Origin: Microbacteriaceae bacterium VKM Ac-2855
GTDB lineage: Bacteria > Actinomycetota > Actinomycetes > Actinomycetales > Microbacteriaceae
Length of the DNA stretch: 64,000 nt
Direction of reading: 5' to 3'
NCBI GenBank assembly: GCA_013204985.1
Contig: JABMLG010000009.1
Span: forward strand, 62,001 to 126,000
The position numbers were made by a program, and so were the translations under genes. Positions 34,203 through 42,836 of the stretch are shown piece after piece (position 1 is the stretch's first letter; each line of letters begins with the position of its first letter). The notes beneath the pieces were generated by a model, which was given only the letters and a program-made list of their open reading frames with translations, had not been told where the DNA came from and ran no database searches.

Positions 34203-35768
34203 GTGAGCGAGATCACCGGTGAATACGCTCGCGTCCGCGAGGCGTTGGCGAAGCCGACGATCGGCCTGTTGGGCGGCAAGTGGTCTCCGATCGCTTTGGC
34301 CGTCTTCCGCGTCTCGTTCAGCCGCGATGCGCAATTCGTTCCGGTCGACCGGCTGCACACCCAGGTCGAGGAGTACCTCGCCGAACTGCGACGCGCCGAC
34401 ATCCCGACACCGGACGCCATCGACGGCCGCGCGCTCTGCCGGCAGTGGCTGAACAGTCAATGGCTGCTGCGCACCACCGGCGAGGAGGGCTCGGATGACG
34501 CCGAGCAGTATTCGCTCACCTCGCACGCTCTCGAGGCGCTCGCCACGATCGACGCTCTCGCGACCGATCGAGCGTTGATCAGCGAATCGCGGCTCACCAC
34601 GATCCTCGAGTCCGTGCGCCGCTGGGCCCTCAAGGCCAGCCCCGACAAGGACGAACAGGTTCGGCGGCTGGATGCGCAGATCGCCGAGCTCACCGTCGAA
34701 CGCGATCGCCTGGTGAACGGCGGCGAGGTGCGTTCGGCGAGCGCCGCCGACATGCGCGACGGGTACGCGAACCTGACGGACCTGCTGCGGCAGCTGCCCG
34801 GCGACTTCAAGCGCGTCGAGGAGTCGGTGCTCGCGATGCACCGGCGCATCGTTCAGGATTTCCGCGACGACGAGCGCCCTATCGCCGCCGTTCTCGACGA
34901 ATACTTGCAGCGCACCGACGAGCTGATGACGGCCACTCCCGAGGGCCGCGCCTTCGAGGGCGCGTTCCGGTTGCTGCTCGATGAGGGGCTGCTGCAGCAT
35001 CTCAAGACCGATCTGCACACGATCCTGGAGCATCCGTTCTCGAACGCTCTGACGGCCGGCGAACGGCGCGACTTCCGCTCGGCGGTCGCCGTCATCCGCA
35101 AGGGCGTGGACGATGTGCTCACGCAACGCAGCCGACTGACCTCGACGCTGCGTGACCACATCGTGAACCACGACGTCATCCACGACCGCGAACTCGACGC
35201 CACCCTGCGGCGGATCACACAACTGACGGCTACCTGGATGCAGGACGCCGGACCGCGCACGGTAGTCGAACTGCCACTGATCCCTGAGGCGATCGACGTC
35301 GAACACCTGCGCGAGCGTTTCTACGACCCCGACGTCGAGACCCCGCCACCCGCTCTCGTCGACGAGGGCGACGCACATCTGACTCCGCTGACCATCCAGC
35401 AGCTCCGCACCCAGGGTGGGCCGCTGCTGACGGAGCTGCGCGGCGCATTCGCCGAGCGGATCGTCGAGCATGGCGCGGCGACGGCCGGCGAGGCCTGGGC
35501 GGGGCTCCCCGAGGCGCTCCGGCGTCCGGTCGAGCTCTACGGAGTGCTGCACATCCTGACTCAGATCGGTGCCGGTCAGCGGGTGCAGGAGCATCCGCCC
35601 GAGCAGCGCCCGCTCGTGGAGGCCGTGCGCCCGAACGGCGAGCTCGTGCGCTTCCGCGTGCCGGCGGTGCCGCTCTCGGCGGATGACGCCTCCGCCCTGC
35701 TCTACTCCCCCGTGCTCTTCGACGATGACGACGTCGAGGGCAGCGAATCCGAAACCCGTGAGGCCTGA
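34203..35768 (+). CDS. jetA: DUF3375 protein, JetA / MksF (kleisin-like)
   Basis: 521 residues from GTG 34203 with GGAGG upstream. DUF3375 architecture: an N-terminal winged-helix region ([18 protein letters not shown]...), a long coiled-coil middle (about 150-300) and a C-terminal winged-helix end. In Wadjet/MksBEF(G) systems this subunit bridges the SMC heads. First gene of a three-gene operon: a 4-bp gap separates its stop from jetB and jetB overlaps jetC. In a complete Wadjet system a nuclease JetD would follow; none is seen here. Confidence 0.9.
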   Translation: MSEITGEYARVREALAKPTIGLLGGKWSPIALAVFRVSFSRDAQFVPVDRLHTQVEEYLAELRRADIPTPDAIDGRALCRQWLNSQWLLRTTGEEGSDDAEQYSLTSHALEALATIDALATDRALISESRLTTILESVRRWALKASPDKDEQVRRLDAQIAELTVERDRLVNGGEVRSASAADMRDGYANLTDLLRQLPGDFKRVEESVLAMHRRIVQDFRDDERPIAAVLDEYLQRTDELMTATPEGRAFEGAFRLLLDEGLLQHLKTDLHTILEHPFSNALTAGERRDFRSAVAVIRKGVDDVLTQRSRLTSTLRDHIVNHDVIHDRELDATLRRITQLTATWMQDAGPRTVVELPLIPEAIDVEHLRERFYDPDVETPPPALVDEGDAHLTPLTIQQLRTQGGPLLTELRGAFAERIVEHGAATAGEAWAGLPEALRRPVELYGVLHILTQIGAGQRVQEHPPEQRPLVEAVRPNGELVRFRVPAVPLSADDASALLYSPVLFDDDDVEGSESETREA

Positions 35769-35772
35769 GTCA

Positions 35773-36570
35773 GTGAACGGCAGTGAAGTAGGAGACGGCA
35801 CCGAGGTGCTCGACGAATCGGCGACGACCGACGCAACGGAAGCGGTGGAGGAACTGCCGCCGCTGCTCGAGGACGAGAACGACGGCGATCCCTTCGAAGA
35901 GGAGGACTCGCGCCTCTCCCTCTTCGAGGGAGACGAGGGCCGTCTCTCGCTCGACCAACGGAGGACCTTGGTCGCGCTCCTGAAGAATCGCTACATCAGC
36001 CCGGCGCGGCATCCGCTCGAATGGCGCACGCTGCTCGAATCCGAAGCGCTCTTCCGCGGGCGGCTGAACGAGGTGTTCCTCGAACTGCACGTCGACCACA
36101 ACTACGAGGTCGCCTTCAAACGGCAGGCGCGTCCCGAGAGCGGGCGTGCGTTCCCGACCCTGCTTCTCGACATCGCCTACACCCGCGAGGAGACGATCCT
36201 GCTGGTGTTCCTGCGCACTCGGCTGCGCAGCGAGCGCGCCGGCGGCGCCCAGAACGTCGTCGTCGACCACGACGAGCTGCTCGAGTACGTCGCGAGCTTC
36301 CGGCCCGCGCACGCCACCGACCACGCGGGCGACGGAGCACGCACCGAGCGCGCCATCGAGAAGCTGCTCGCGGCGAAGATCCTGCTGCGCAGCACCGACC
36401 CGAAGCGGCACCGACTCTCGCCGGTGCTGGAGGTGCTGCTCCCCCTCGAGCGCCTGCAGGAACTGCTCGCCTGGCTGGTGACGCAGACGGCGCGAGAGAA
36501 CGATGCGCCAGAGGCGGCGGCGAGCGACGGCGTCGATGACGGTTCCGACGAGAAGGACGGTGACGCGTAA
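35773..36570 (+). CDS. jetB: DUF4194 protein, JetB / MksE
   Basis: 265 residues from GTG 35773. The first 60 residues are extremely acidic and low-complexity; the rest is the DUF4194 double winged-helix subunit ([31 protein letters not shown]...) that binds JetA. Length is greater than usual because of the acidic extension. The stop TAA shares its A with the ATG of jetC (TAATG), so the two are translated in series. Role: kleisin-associated subunit of an SMC complex that recognises and loops plasmid DNA. Confidence 0.9.
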   Translation: MNGSEVGDGTEVLDESATTDATEAVEELPPLLEDENDGDPFEEEDSRLSLFEGDEGRLSLDQRRTLVALLKNRYISPARHPLEWRTLLESEALFRGRLNEVFLELHVDHNYEVAFKRQARPESGRAFPTLLLDIAYTREETILLVFLRTRLRSERAGGAQNVVVDHDELLEYVASFRPAHATDHAGDGARTERAIEKLLAAKILLRSTDPKRHRLSPVLEVLLPLERLQELLAWLVTQTARENDAPEAAASDGVDDGSDEKDGDA

Positions 36571-39500
36571 TGGCGACCCCGATGACCGGACTCGACATCC
36601 CTCTGCTCGAGGAGTCGCTGCAGTGGACGGCGGAGTCGCTGCAGGTGGTGAACTGGGGCGGATTCGAGGGGCACCGGTCGATCCCCTTCTCGCCTCGATC
36701 GACGCTCGTCTCGGGTGCATCCGGCACCGGTAAGAGCACACTGCTCGACGCCTACCTCGCCGTGATGATGCCGTCGGACGTCCCGTTCAACGGCGCCTCC
36801 AACGACGCCACGGTCGGTCGCGCGCGCGGCGCCGAGCAGCGCAACCTGCTCACGTACCTGCGCGGCAAGGTCGATTCCACCCGCGACCCGGCGACCGGGC
36901 AGCTGCGCGACAAGAACCTCCGGGGAACGGATGGTCCCACCTGGGGCGCCGTCGGAGCGACCTTCGTCAGCGGCGACGGCAACCGCTACACGGCCCTGCG
37001 GATGTACATCGTTCCGCGCCGCGCAACACGCAACACCGAGATCGCGATGACCCTCGCGACCGTCGAGGGCGATTTCGACCTCCGCCGGCTCGAGGCCTTC
37101 GTGCCGCGGCGCTTCGAGAAGGGCGAGCTGGAGGCACGCGTACCCGGGCTCGTCGTTCGCGAGACCTACGCGCAGTTCGCCTACGCGCTGCACAGTCGAC
37201 TCGGGATCGGCGCGAGCGGCGACGGCAACCGCGCGATGAGGCTGCTGGCCCGCATCCAGGCCGGCCAGAACCTGCCCTCCGTCGATGGGCTCTACAAGTC
37301 GATGGTGCTCGAGCGACCGAGCACGTACGAGGCCGCCGATCGCGCGATCGCGCACTTCGGTGCGCTCGATGAGGCCTACGAGGCCATGGTCACCGAGTCG
37401 CAGAAAGCGAAGGTGCTCGAACGCATCCCGCAGCTGCACGCCGACCTCACCGCCGCGCGCGAGAGCGCACGCTCGATCGATTCACTCGGGGTCACGCAGG
37501 AGGGCGACACCCCCTTCTCCCTGTGGATCGCCCGCAGCAAGGACGAGCTGCTCGGCGAGGAGATCGCCCGCAACCGTCGAGATCGCACCGAGGCTCAGGC
37601 GACGCACCACGCCGCCAAGGCTCGTCAGCTGGCGGCGGATGTGCGGCTCGGCGAGATCAGCGAACAGATCCGCGACAACGGTGGAGACGCTCGGGGCCGG
37701 CTCGCGCGGCAGGTGGAGGAACTGCAGGAACGTCACGACGGCGTCGCTGCCGCGCGAGCGGTTTTCGAGAGCCGCACGGCCGTGCTCGAGACCGAGCTGT
37801 CTTCCCGTGCGCACCTCGACATCGCCCGTTCGAGCGCGACGCGCTTCCTCGAGGATCTCGGCGACCGTCAATCGACACTGCAGAACGAGCGCGACGCCCT
37901 GCTGCGCTCGATGTTGCCGCTGGAGAACCGCAACCGCGCGCTGCGCAAGGAGAAGGACTCCCTCGGCGCCCGCAACGGCTCCGTCTCGACCCGGTTGCAC
38001 AACGCCCGAGTCGAGCTGGCTCGCGCGGCAGGGCTCGACCCGGCAGAGCTGCCCTTCGTGGCCGAGCTGCTCGATCTGCGACCCGGCGAGGAGCACTGGC
38101 GCACGGCGGTCGAAGTGTCGCTGCACTCGCTGGCGCGCATCCTGCTGATCGACGGACGCAAGCTCGACGCGTTCAGCCGCGCCATCGACCGGGTGAAGGT
38201 GCCGTTCCGCATCAGCTTCGAGGGCGTCACCGTGCAGCCGCACACCCTGGTCGACACGGATCAGCGGATGATCTCGGGCAAGCTGCTCTACAAGGACAGC
38301 CCGTTCAGCACGTGGATCCAGGATCGGGTTCAGGCGCCGCACACGGACGCGCTCTGCGTCGATGGTGCTGCCGAGCTCGGTGGCGGCGGACGGCGCGTCA
38401 CCGCCGCGGGCCAGACCCGCGACGGCAGCCGCGGTGCGCACGGCGAGCTCGGCGGCGCGCCGATCATCGGCTTCACCAGCGAGCACCGCCTCGCCGCCAT
38501 CGACGTCGAGCTGCTCGAGGTCGCTCGCGAGATCGAGGCGCTTGGCCTGCGTCGCGACGCGGTATCGCGGGAGCTGACCGGCCTGGTCGCGCGACGGTCC
38601 GCATCCGAGTACCTGCTCGCCGTCGAGTGGGCCTCGATCGACGTCGCCACCGTGCGAGACGAGCTCGATCGCATCCGCGCCGCCCACGACGCGCTGCTCG
38701 CCTCGAGTGATGTGTTGCGCGCGTTGGAGGAGCAGAAGAGCGCCCTCCTCCTCGAGGCCGATGCCTCGGCCCGGGAGCGCTACCTCAGCGACGAGCGCGT
38801 CGCCCTCCTCGATGCCGAACACGGACGTCTGGTGGACCAGCAGGACGCGGTGACGACCCTGGTCGATCGGATCGAGACGTCCGGAACCGTGCAACTGGAT
38901 GAGGACCAGATCGCTCAGCTGGATGCGCTGTTCGCCTCGGTCGGCGATGCGCGCGAGTTGCGCAGCTTCGACGCGAATGTGCAGCGGCTGCGGCACCGGC
39001 TGAACTCCGAAACAGCCGGCGCGCTCGACACCGTGCAGCGCGCCACCGCCGGGCTCACCTCGGCCTTCGAAACCTTCCAGTTCACCTGGCCCGACCCGAA
39101 CCTCGGCACCGGCGTCGAGTCGTACGAGGACTACCGCGCGATCCTCGACCGCATCCTCGAGACCGGCCTGCACGCCCGTCGCCTCGAGTGGACGCGACGG
39201 CTCTCGCGCTGGAGCGGAGAAGACCTGGTGCCGCTCAGCGGCGCCTTCGACAACGCGGTGGAGGAGATCGAGGATCGGCTGATGCCGGTCAACGCGATTC
39301 TCGCCACTCTGCCGTTCGGTGCGCAGAACGACAGCCTCAAGATCGTGCTGCGCCGGCAGACCCGCGAGGACGTGCTCGCGTTCCGTCGCGAGCTGAAGAA
39401 GCTGTCGTCCGGCGCCACCGAGACGTTGACGGATGACCAGCTCGAGAAACGCTTCGCGAGCCTGCGGCGTTTCATGGAGACGATCCGCGACACCTCGCGC

Positions 39501-39956
39501 ACCGACTCCGGAGCCAAGACGGGGCCGTCGCGGCGCGACTACTTCCTCGACGTGCGACGCCACGTGGAGATCACCGCGGTGCGCTACCGCCGCGATGGGA
39601 CCGATGTGAGCGTCTACTCCTCGCTCGGCGACAAGAGCGGCGGTGAGACGCAGGAGCTGATCGCGTTCATCGTCGGAGCCGCGCTGCGCTACCAGCTGGG
39701 CGACGAGACCCGCGACCGACCCCGCTTCGCCCCGGTGTTCCTCGACGAAGCCTTCATCAAAGCCGACTCGGAATTCGCCGGTCGCGCGGTGTCGGCCTGG
39801 CTCAAGCTCGGCTTCCAACTGATCGTCGGCGCGCCGCTCGACAAGGTCACCGCGCTCGAGCCCTACATGGACTCGCTGCTGTCGATGACGAAGGACACCG
39901 AGACGGGACACTCGCACGTCTACGAGATCACCAAGCCCGGTGACGAGGTAGCGTGA
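36570..39956 (+). CDS. jetC: SMC-like ATPase, JetC / MksB
   Basis: 1128 residues. Walker A is SGASGTGKST (Lys55), the ABC signature KSGGETQ comes near the C-terminus, and Walker B is VFLDEAF soon after it, so the two halves of an SMC head are complete. The long middle contains two coiled-coil arms around a hinge with a non-coil region near 480-640. ATP-driven loop extrusion is established for this family. It ends by overlapping the start of a CD225-like gene; a JetD (DUF3322/DUF2220, TOPRIM-type nuclease) frame is not present in the next kilobases. Confidence 0.93.
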   Translation: MATPMTGLDIPLLEESLQWTAESLQVVNWGGFEGHRSIPFSPRSTLVSGASGTGKSTLLDAYLAVMMPSDVPFNGASNDATVGRARGAEQRNLLTYLRGKVDSTRDPATGQLRDKNLRGTDGPTWGAVGATFVSGDGNRYTALRMYIVPRRATRNTEIAMTLATVEGDFDLRRLEAFVPRRFEKGELEARVPGLVVRETYAQFAYALHSRLGIGASGDGNRAMRLLARIQAGQNLPSVDGLYKSMVLERPSTYEAADRAIAHFGALDEAYEAMVTESQKAKVLERIPQLHADLTAARESARSIDSLGVTQEGDTPFSLWIARSKDELLGEEIARNRRDRTEAQATHHAAKARQLAADVRLGEISEQIRDNGGDARGRLARQVEELQERHDGVAAARAVFESRTAVLETELSSRAHLDIARSSATRFLEDLGDRQSTLQNERDALLRSMLPLENRNRALRKEKDSLGARNGSVSTRLHNARVELARAAGLDPAELPFVAELLDLRPGEEHWRTAVEVSLHSLARILLIDGRKLDAFSRAIDRVKVPFRISFEGVTVQPHTLVDTDQRMISGKLLYKDSPFSTWIQDRVQAPHTDALCVDGAAELGGGGRRVTAAGQTRDGSRGAHGELGGAPIIGFTSEHRLAAIDVELLEVAREIEALGLRRDAVSRELTGLVARRSASEYLLAVEWASIDVATVRDELDRIRAAHDALLASSDVLRALEEQKSALLLEADASARERYLSDERVALLDAEHGRLVDQQDAVTTLVDRIETSGTVQLDEDQIAQLDALFASVGDARELRSFDANVQRLRHRLNSETAGALDTVQRATAGLTSAFETFQFTWPDPNLGTGVESYEDYRAILDRILETGLHARRLEWTRRLSRWSGEDLVPLSGAFDNAVEEIEDRLMPVNAILATLPFGAQNDSLKIVLRRQTREDVLAFRRELKKLSSGATETLTDDQLEKRFASLRRFMETIRDTSRTDSGAKTGPSRRDYFLDVRRHVEITAVRYRRDGTDVSVYSSLGDKSGGETQELIAFIVGAALRYQLGDETRDRPRFAPVFLDEAFIKADSEFAGRAVSAWLKLGFQLIVGAPLDKVTALEPYMDSLLSMTKDTETGHSHVYEITKPGDEVA

Positions 39957-40384
39957 CGGGCATGACGAACGAGCAGCCGCCCTTCACACCGCAGCCTCCC
40001 GTCCCTCCCGCGTACGGCGCGTCGGCGTCGGGCGCGCCCGATCCGGCCGCCGCTCAGTACGGTGCCCCGGAATCGGGCCCCTACGCGCAGCCGCCGCTGG
40101 ACGGCCCGCCGAACAACATCGGCTGGGCGGTAGCCGCGCTGGTGTGCTTCTGGCCGCTGGCCTTCCACGCCTTCGGGGCGGCGACCCGCGTCGACCGCGC
40201 CTGGCTGTCCGGTCGGCCCGAATTGGCGCTGCAGGAGTCGCTTCGGGCACGCAAGCTGGGTCAGATCTCGCTCTGGATCTTCCTCGGGCTGTTCATCCTG
40301 TATTTCGTGTTCATCCTCGCCTTCAGCCTGCTGCCTCTGCTCTTCGTGATGATCGGACTCGGCTCGCAGGGCTACAACAGCTGA
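39953..40384 (+). CDS. CD225/dispanin-like membrane protein
   Basis: 143 residues from GTG 39953 (GTGA overlap with jetC); ATG 39962 is an alternative. The first 60 residues are Pro/Ala/Gly-rich. Then come a membrane segment (NNIGWAVAALVCFWPLAFHAFG), a polar loop with LQESLRARKLGQISLW and a second long helix, the two-helix layout of CD225 proteins. It takes the place where jetD is expected in the operon. Whether it works with the condensin complex is open. Converges on the hipA remnant, 14 bp away. Confidence 0.7.
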   Translation: MTGMTNEQPPFTPQPPVPPAYGASASGAPDPAAAQYGAPESGPYAQPPLDGPPNNIGWAVAALVCFWPLAFHAFGAATRVDRAWLSGRPELALQESLRARKLGQISLWIFLGLFILYFVFILAFSLLPLLFVMIGLGSQGYNS

Positions 40385-40398
40385 CCCGCGCTGTCGTT

Positions 40399-41685
40399 TT
40401 AGCCGCGCGCCCGTGGTTTGCCACCCCCGCGCGGCGAAAAAGACCGCGCGACCAGCGATACGGCAGGCTCGCCCGCGAGCAGGTTGCGGGCGAAGCGCCC
40501 GATGTCCTCCGCAAGACGCGGGTACGCGAGCGGATGCGGGCGCTCCGTCTCCGTCGCGACGATGATGGCGTCGAGTGTCGCGGTGACGGCGTCGATCGGA
40601 TGCTGGATCCCCCACGATCGGGCCTCGCGGGCGATGTGGTCGAAGGTGATCAACGCGTGCCGATATTCGCCATCCACGGCAAGAGCTACACGCCCGTCAT
40701 TGCGCTGATGCCGTTGCGGCACCATGTCGTATGCCGGTGCAAGGGTCGAACTGCCGTCGACGTCGTGCAGGATCGACACGTTCTTCGCGTGCATGTCGAG
40801 GTTCCCGACGGCTACCGCGAGCGTGACGAGGCTCACAAGCCTGTTCACCGAGTCGATGTCGCCTCGCCGGGTGAACACCTCCGCCATCCGTTTCAGGCTG
40901 ACCCGCCCGCCGTACTCCTGGTACTTCTGGTTGCCCGAGGCGCCGAGCACCTGGTTCATATCCTCCTGATGGATGCGTCCCTGAGGCATCCGCCCGTCGC
41001 GGTCGTAACGCTCGATGACGAGCGCGTCTTCACCGTCGAAGTCCTCGATCACGGTCTCGAAGGCGGCGAGTCCGAGCGCCCGTACGATGCGAGCGCCTTA
41101 CTCCTCGTCGTAGATGACGGTCGGGTAACGAGTCACTCGAGGCTTGAGGATGTGCGAAGACGGGTATCCGTCGTGCACCTGATTCCATTCGTCGCCGATA
41201 CGTGCGAGCACGATCTTGTCCTGCACGCCGGCCAGCGACGATTTGCCGGAGATGGGACTGTTGCCGAGGGGTCGCTCTCTGACGTCGTTCAGAAGCGCGT
41301 GGATCTGAGCGCGGTCGACCGCCGTCACGCGGGGCGTCCGCGGCTCTCCCGGCGCGTCGGGATCGAAGATCTGCACGGCTCCGGCCACGTCGCGTCCGTA
41401 ATGTCGGAGCAGGGCCGGGACATCCTGCGTTCCGACACCGATCAGGTCGGCCATCGCGCGGAGTATCTCCGCCTCGGGCAGAAGTTCGGCGAAGTAGTTC
41501 CGCCGTCGCGGCGCTCGCGATCGGTTGGGGGCCAAGGTGACCGGCACGGATTCGGAGAGGGTGGTACTTCCGATCCCGAGGTGCGGAACTGCGGATCGTT
41601 CGAACGCGAAATCGAAGGTGCGCCAGTCGGAACCCGTGAGGGTCCCGATGGACCGGCCGTACAACTCGACGACGAGGTCAGCCAT
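40399..41685 (-). pseudogene. hipA: HipA-type serine/threonine kinase toxin, interrupted by an in-frame TAA
   Basis: The reading frame runs from ATG 41685 to 40399, but a TAA at 41098-41100 splits it after YPTVIYDEE; the frame then continues without shift (GARIVRALGLAAFETVIEDFDGEDAL...). Before the stop are the HipA N-terminal domain and SSLAGVQDKIV with HILKP. After it are the catalytic loop GNLDMHAKNVSIL and the metal segment LAPAYDMVP. The whole would be about 428 residues, normal for HipA. A single change in a Tyr codon would explain it. A GTG at 41050-41052 or re-initiation could give the C-terminal piece, but without the N-lobe it should not be active. Start overlaps hipB by 8 bp. Confidence 0.88.
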
Positions 41686-41917
41686 CGTCACGTCCATCGT
41701 CGAACTCGACGTAGAGTCGCACTCCGCTCGCTCGGAGCATCTCGATCAGACGCTTCGCGTACACCGTCGGCTCCCCTGCCTCCATCTCGTAGACGTAGCG
41801 CTGACTGATGCCCAGTTCCTTCGCCAGCTCGCGTTGCGAGACTCCGCGGAGACTCCGACCTTGCTGCAGCATCAGCCCGATCTTGTCGGCTGAATCGATC
41901 TCCCCGGTGTACTTCAT
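41678..41917 (-). CDS. hipB: HipB-type XRE antitoxin/repressor
   Basis: 79 residues with AGGAGGAG before the ATG. Helix-turn-helix in GVSQRELAKELGISQRYVYEMEAGEPT, the Xre/HTH_3 pattern, and a C-terminal strand RLYVEFDDG as in HipB dimers. It would bind its own promoter and, in an intact pair, neutralise HipA. It remains intact although hipA is broken, so it could still act as a repressor. Confidence 0.88.
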   Translation of the reverse strand: MKYTGEIDSADKIGLMLQQGRSLRGVSQRELAKELGISQRYVYEMEAGEPTVYAKRLIEMLRASGVRLYVEFDDGRDDG

Positions 41918-41926
41918 CGGCTCCTC

Positions 41927-41992
41927 CTGACGACGATAACCTCGTCACAATACGTGACTACGTTTTCGTCGTCAAGCGTGCTGACGACGATA
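41927..41992 (-). promoter_or_regulatory. hipB promoter with operator repeats
   Basis: On the minus strand TTGACG (41970-41975) and TATTGT (41947-41952) are spaced by 17 bp, a good -35/-10 pair. Symmetries overlap it: GTCAC-N5-GTGAC at 41944-41958 on the -10, and TCGTCGTCA-N7-TGACGACGA at 41966-41990 on the -35, with a further TGACGACGA half-site at 41928-41936 next to the ribosome binding site. Fits cooperative autorepression by HipB. Confidence 0.65.
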
Positions 41993-42280
41993 TCCGCGTC
42001 ATAGATGAAGCCGCTATGAGAAGCCAACAGTTCTTCGACTCGCGCTAGCGGTCGTCCGCGCTACAGGACTGGCATGAGCACGGGGCCACAACAGCCGCGC
42101 AGCAGGGCCGGTCGGTGAAGCTGTCGCCACGGAGGCCGACGCTCGGATACGATCCTGTTCGTCGTTGCCGCGCAGGGCGATGCCGCTCGATCCGCACCAT
42201 GGTGCGGGATGGGAGGAGGCGATGGCGGGTGACGTTACTTCCGGCCGGTCCTGGGACACACCTCCAATCGCTCCGCCGCG
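41993..42280. other. 288-bp stretch without a supported gene
   Basis: Between the hip promoter and the next leftward gene no reading frame with a start signal, RNA gene or repeat was seen. Short frames exist on both strands, as expected at this GC content, and are not supported. Confidence 0.6.
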
Positions 42281-42631
42281 TCAGGAACGCAGCTGCTGCT
42301 GAGTCCAGCGCAGCAGCGGCTCCTCGCGCAGGTAGTCGTGCAGTACGTAACGGTCCTCGACGGCGACGACGTTGACTCGAGTCCAGACGTCGATGCCTGC
42401 TACTGCGAGTCCGCGCAGAGCCGGGTGGTAGTAGCTCCCCAGTTCGTCCGCCAAGTGGCCGAGAAGTACGCCGTCGCACCGAAGGCGAACGATCGTTGCG
42501 TGCGGATCGGGTTCGAGCCAGCCGAGTCGCTCACCGTTTCTCAGCGCGTTCCATCCGGATGCGGACGGTTCCGTGTGCAGGCGGAGCCAGCGGTCGGGTG
42601 CAGGGAGCTGCACCGATCGACGTTCGCGCAT
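42281..42631 (-). CDS. hypothetical protein
   Basis: 116 residues from ATG 42631 with GGAGAGGGG upstream. A run of Trp residues (DRWLRLH, SGWNALRN, GWLEPDPH) is followed by a beta-rich end and a basic/aromatic C-terminus (LLRWTQQQLRS). No known domain recognised. Divergent from the short leader ORF and the second patatin gene. Confidence 0.55.
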   Translation of the reverse strand: MRERRSVQLPAPDRWLRLHTEPSASGWNALRNGERLGWLEPDPHATIVRLRCDGVLLGHLADELGSYYHPALRGLAVAGIDVWTRVNVVAVEDRYVLHDYLREEPLLRWTQQQLRS

Positions 42632-42730
42632 CCGGATCCCCTCTCCATCCGATCTCGACGGTACTGGATGCGACGGCGCCGGGATGCTAGGTTCGGCTCG
42701 ATCGTGATCCATCGACAGGAGGTGCCACCC

Positions 42731-42790
42731 ATGTTCGCAACATTCACCGTGGGCGTTCCCCCGAAGGCCACGATCGGGCGACTCCTCTAG
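42731..42790 (+). CDS. 19-residue leader peptide ORF
   Basis: MFATFTVGVPPKATIGRLL, ATG at 42731, with a strong AGGAGGTG seven bases upstream, a much better signal than that of the next gene. It includes a Pro-Pro pair, a known slow step for ribosomes, and stops at TAG 42788, exactly at the base of a stem that covers the following ribosome binding site. Possible control peptide for the gene at 42837. Confidence 0.5.
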   Translation: MFATFTVGVPPKATIGRLL

Positions 42791-42833
42791 TCGCCGCCGG
42801 GAACGTCGCACACGCGCATCGCGAAAGGCGACT
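42789..42833 (+). promoter_or_regulatory. hairpin that can mask the ribosome binding site of the second patatin gene
   Basis: AGTCGCC (42789-42795) pairs with GGCGACT (42827-42833), leaving a 31-nt loop. The right arm overlaps AAAGG (42824-42828), the only Shine-Dalgarno candidate of the gene at 42837; the left arm overlaps the leader stop codon. A ribosome reading or terminating on the leader would open the stem. Confidence 0.45.
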
Positions 42834-42836
42834 CCC

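Noticed and set aside
37482-39917. 811-codon minus-strand frame opposite jetC
   Set aside because: Shadow of the GC-rich jetC gene; composition is Arg/Gly/Val/Leu filler with no motif, while jetC has a complete SMC head.
40399-41052. Independent gene for a short HipA C-terminal kinase
   Set aside because: The frame is in phase with the upstream hipA part, interrupted only by one TAA, and lacks its own ribosome binding site.
39957-42280. A JetD/DUF3322-DUF2220 gene after jetC
   Set aside because: All frames in this stretch were read; the coding content is the CD225-like gene, the hipA remnant and hipB, with no room for a nuclease of about 400 residues.
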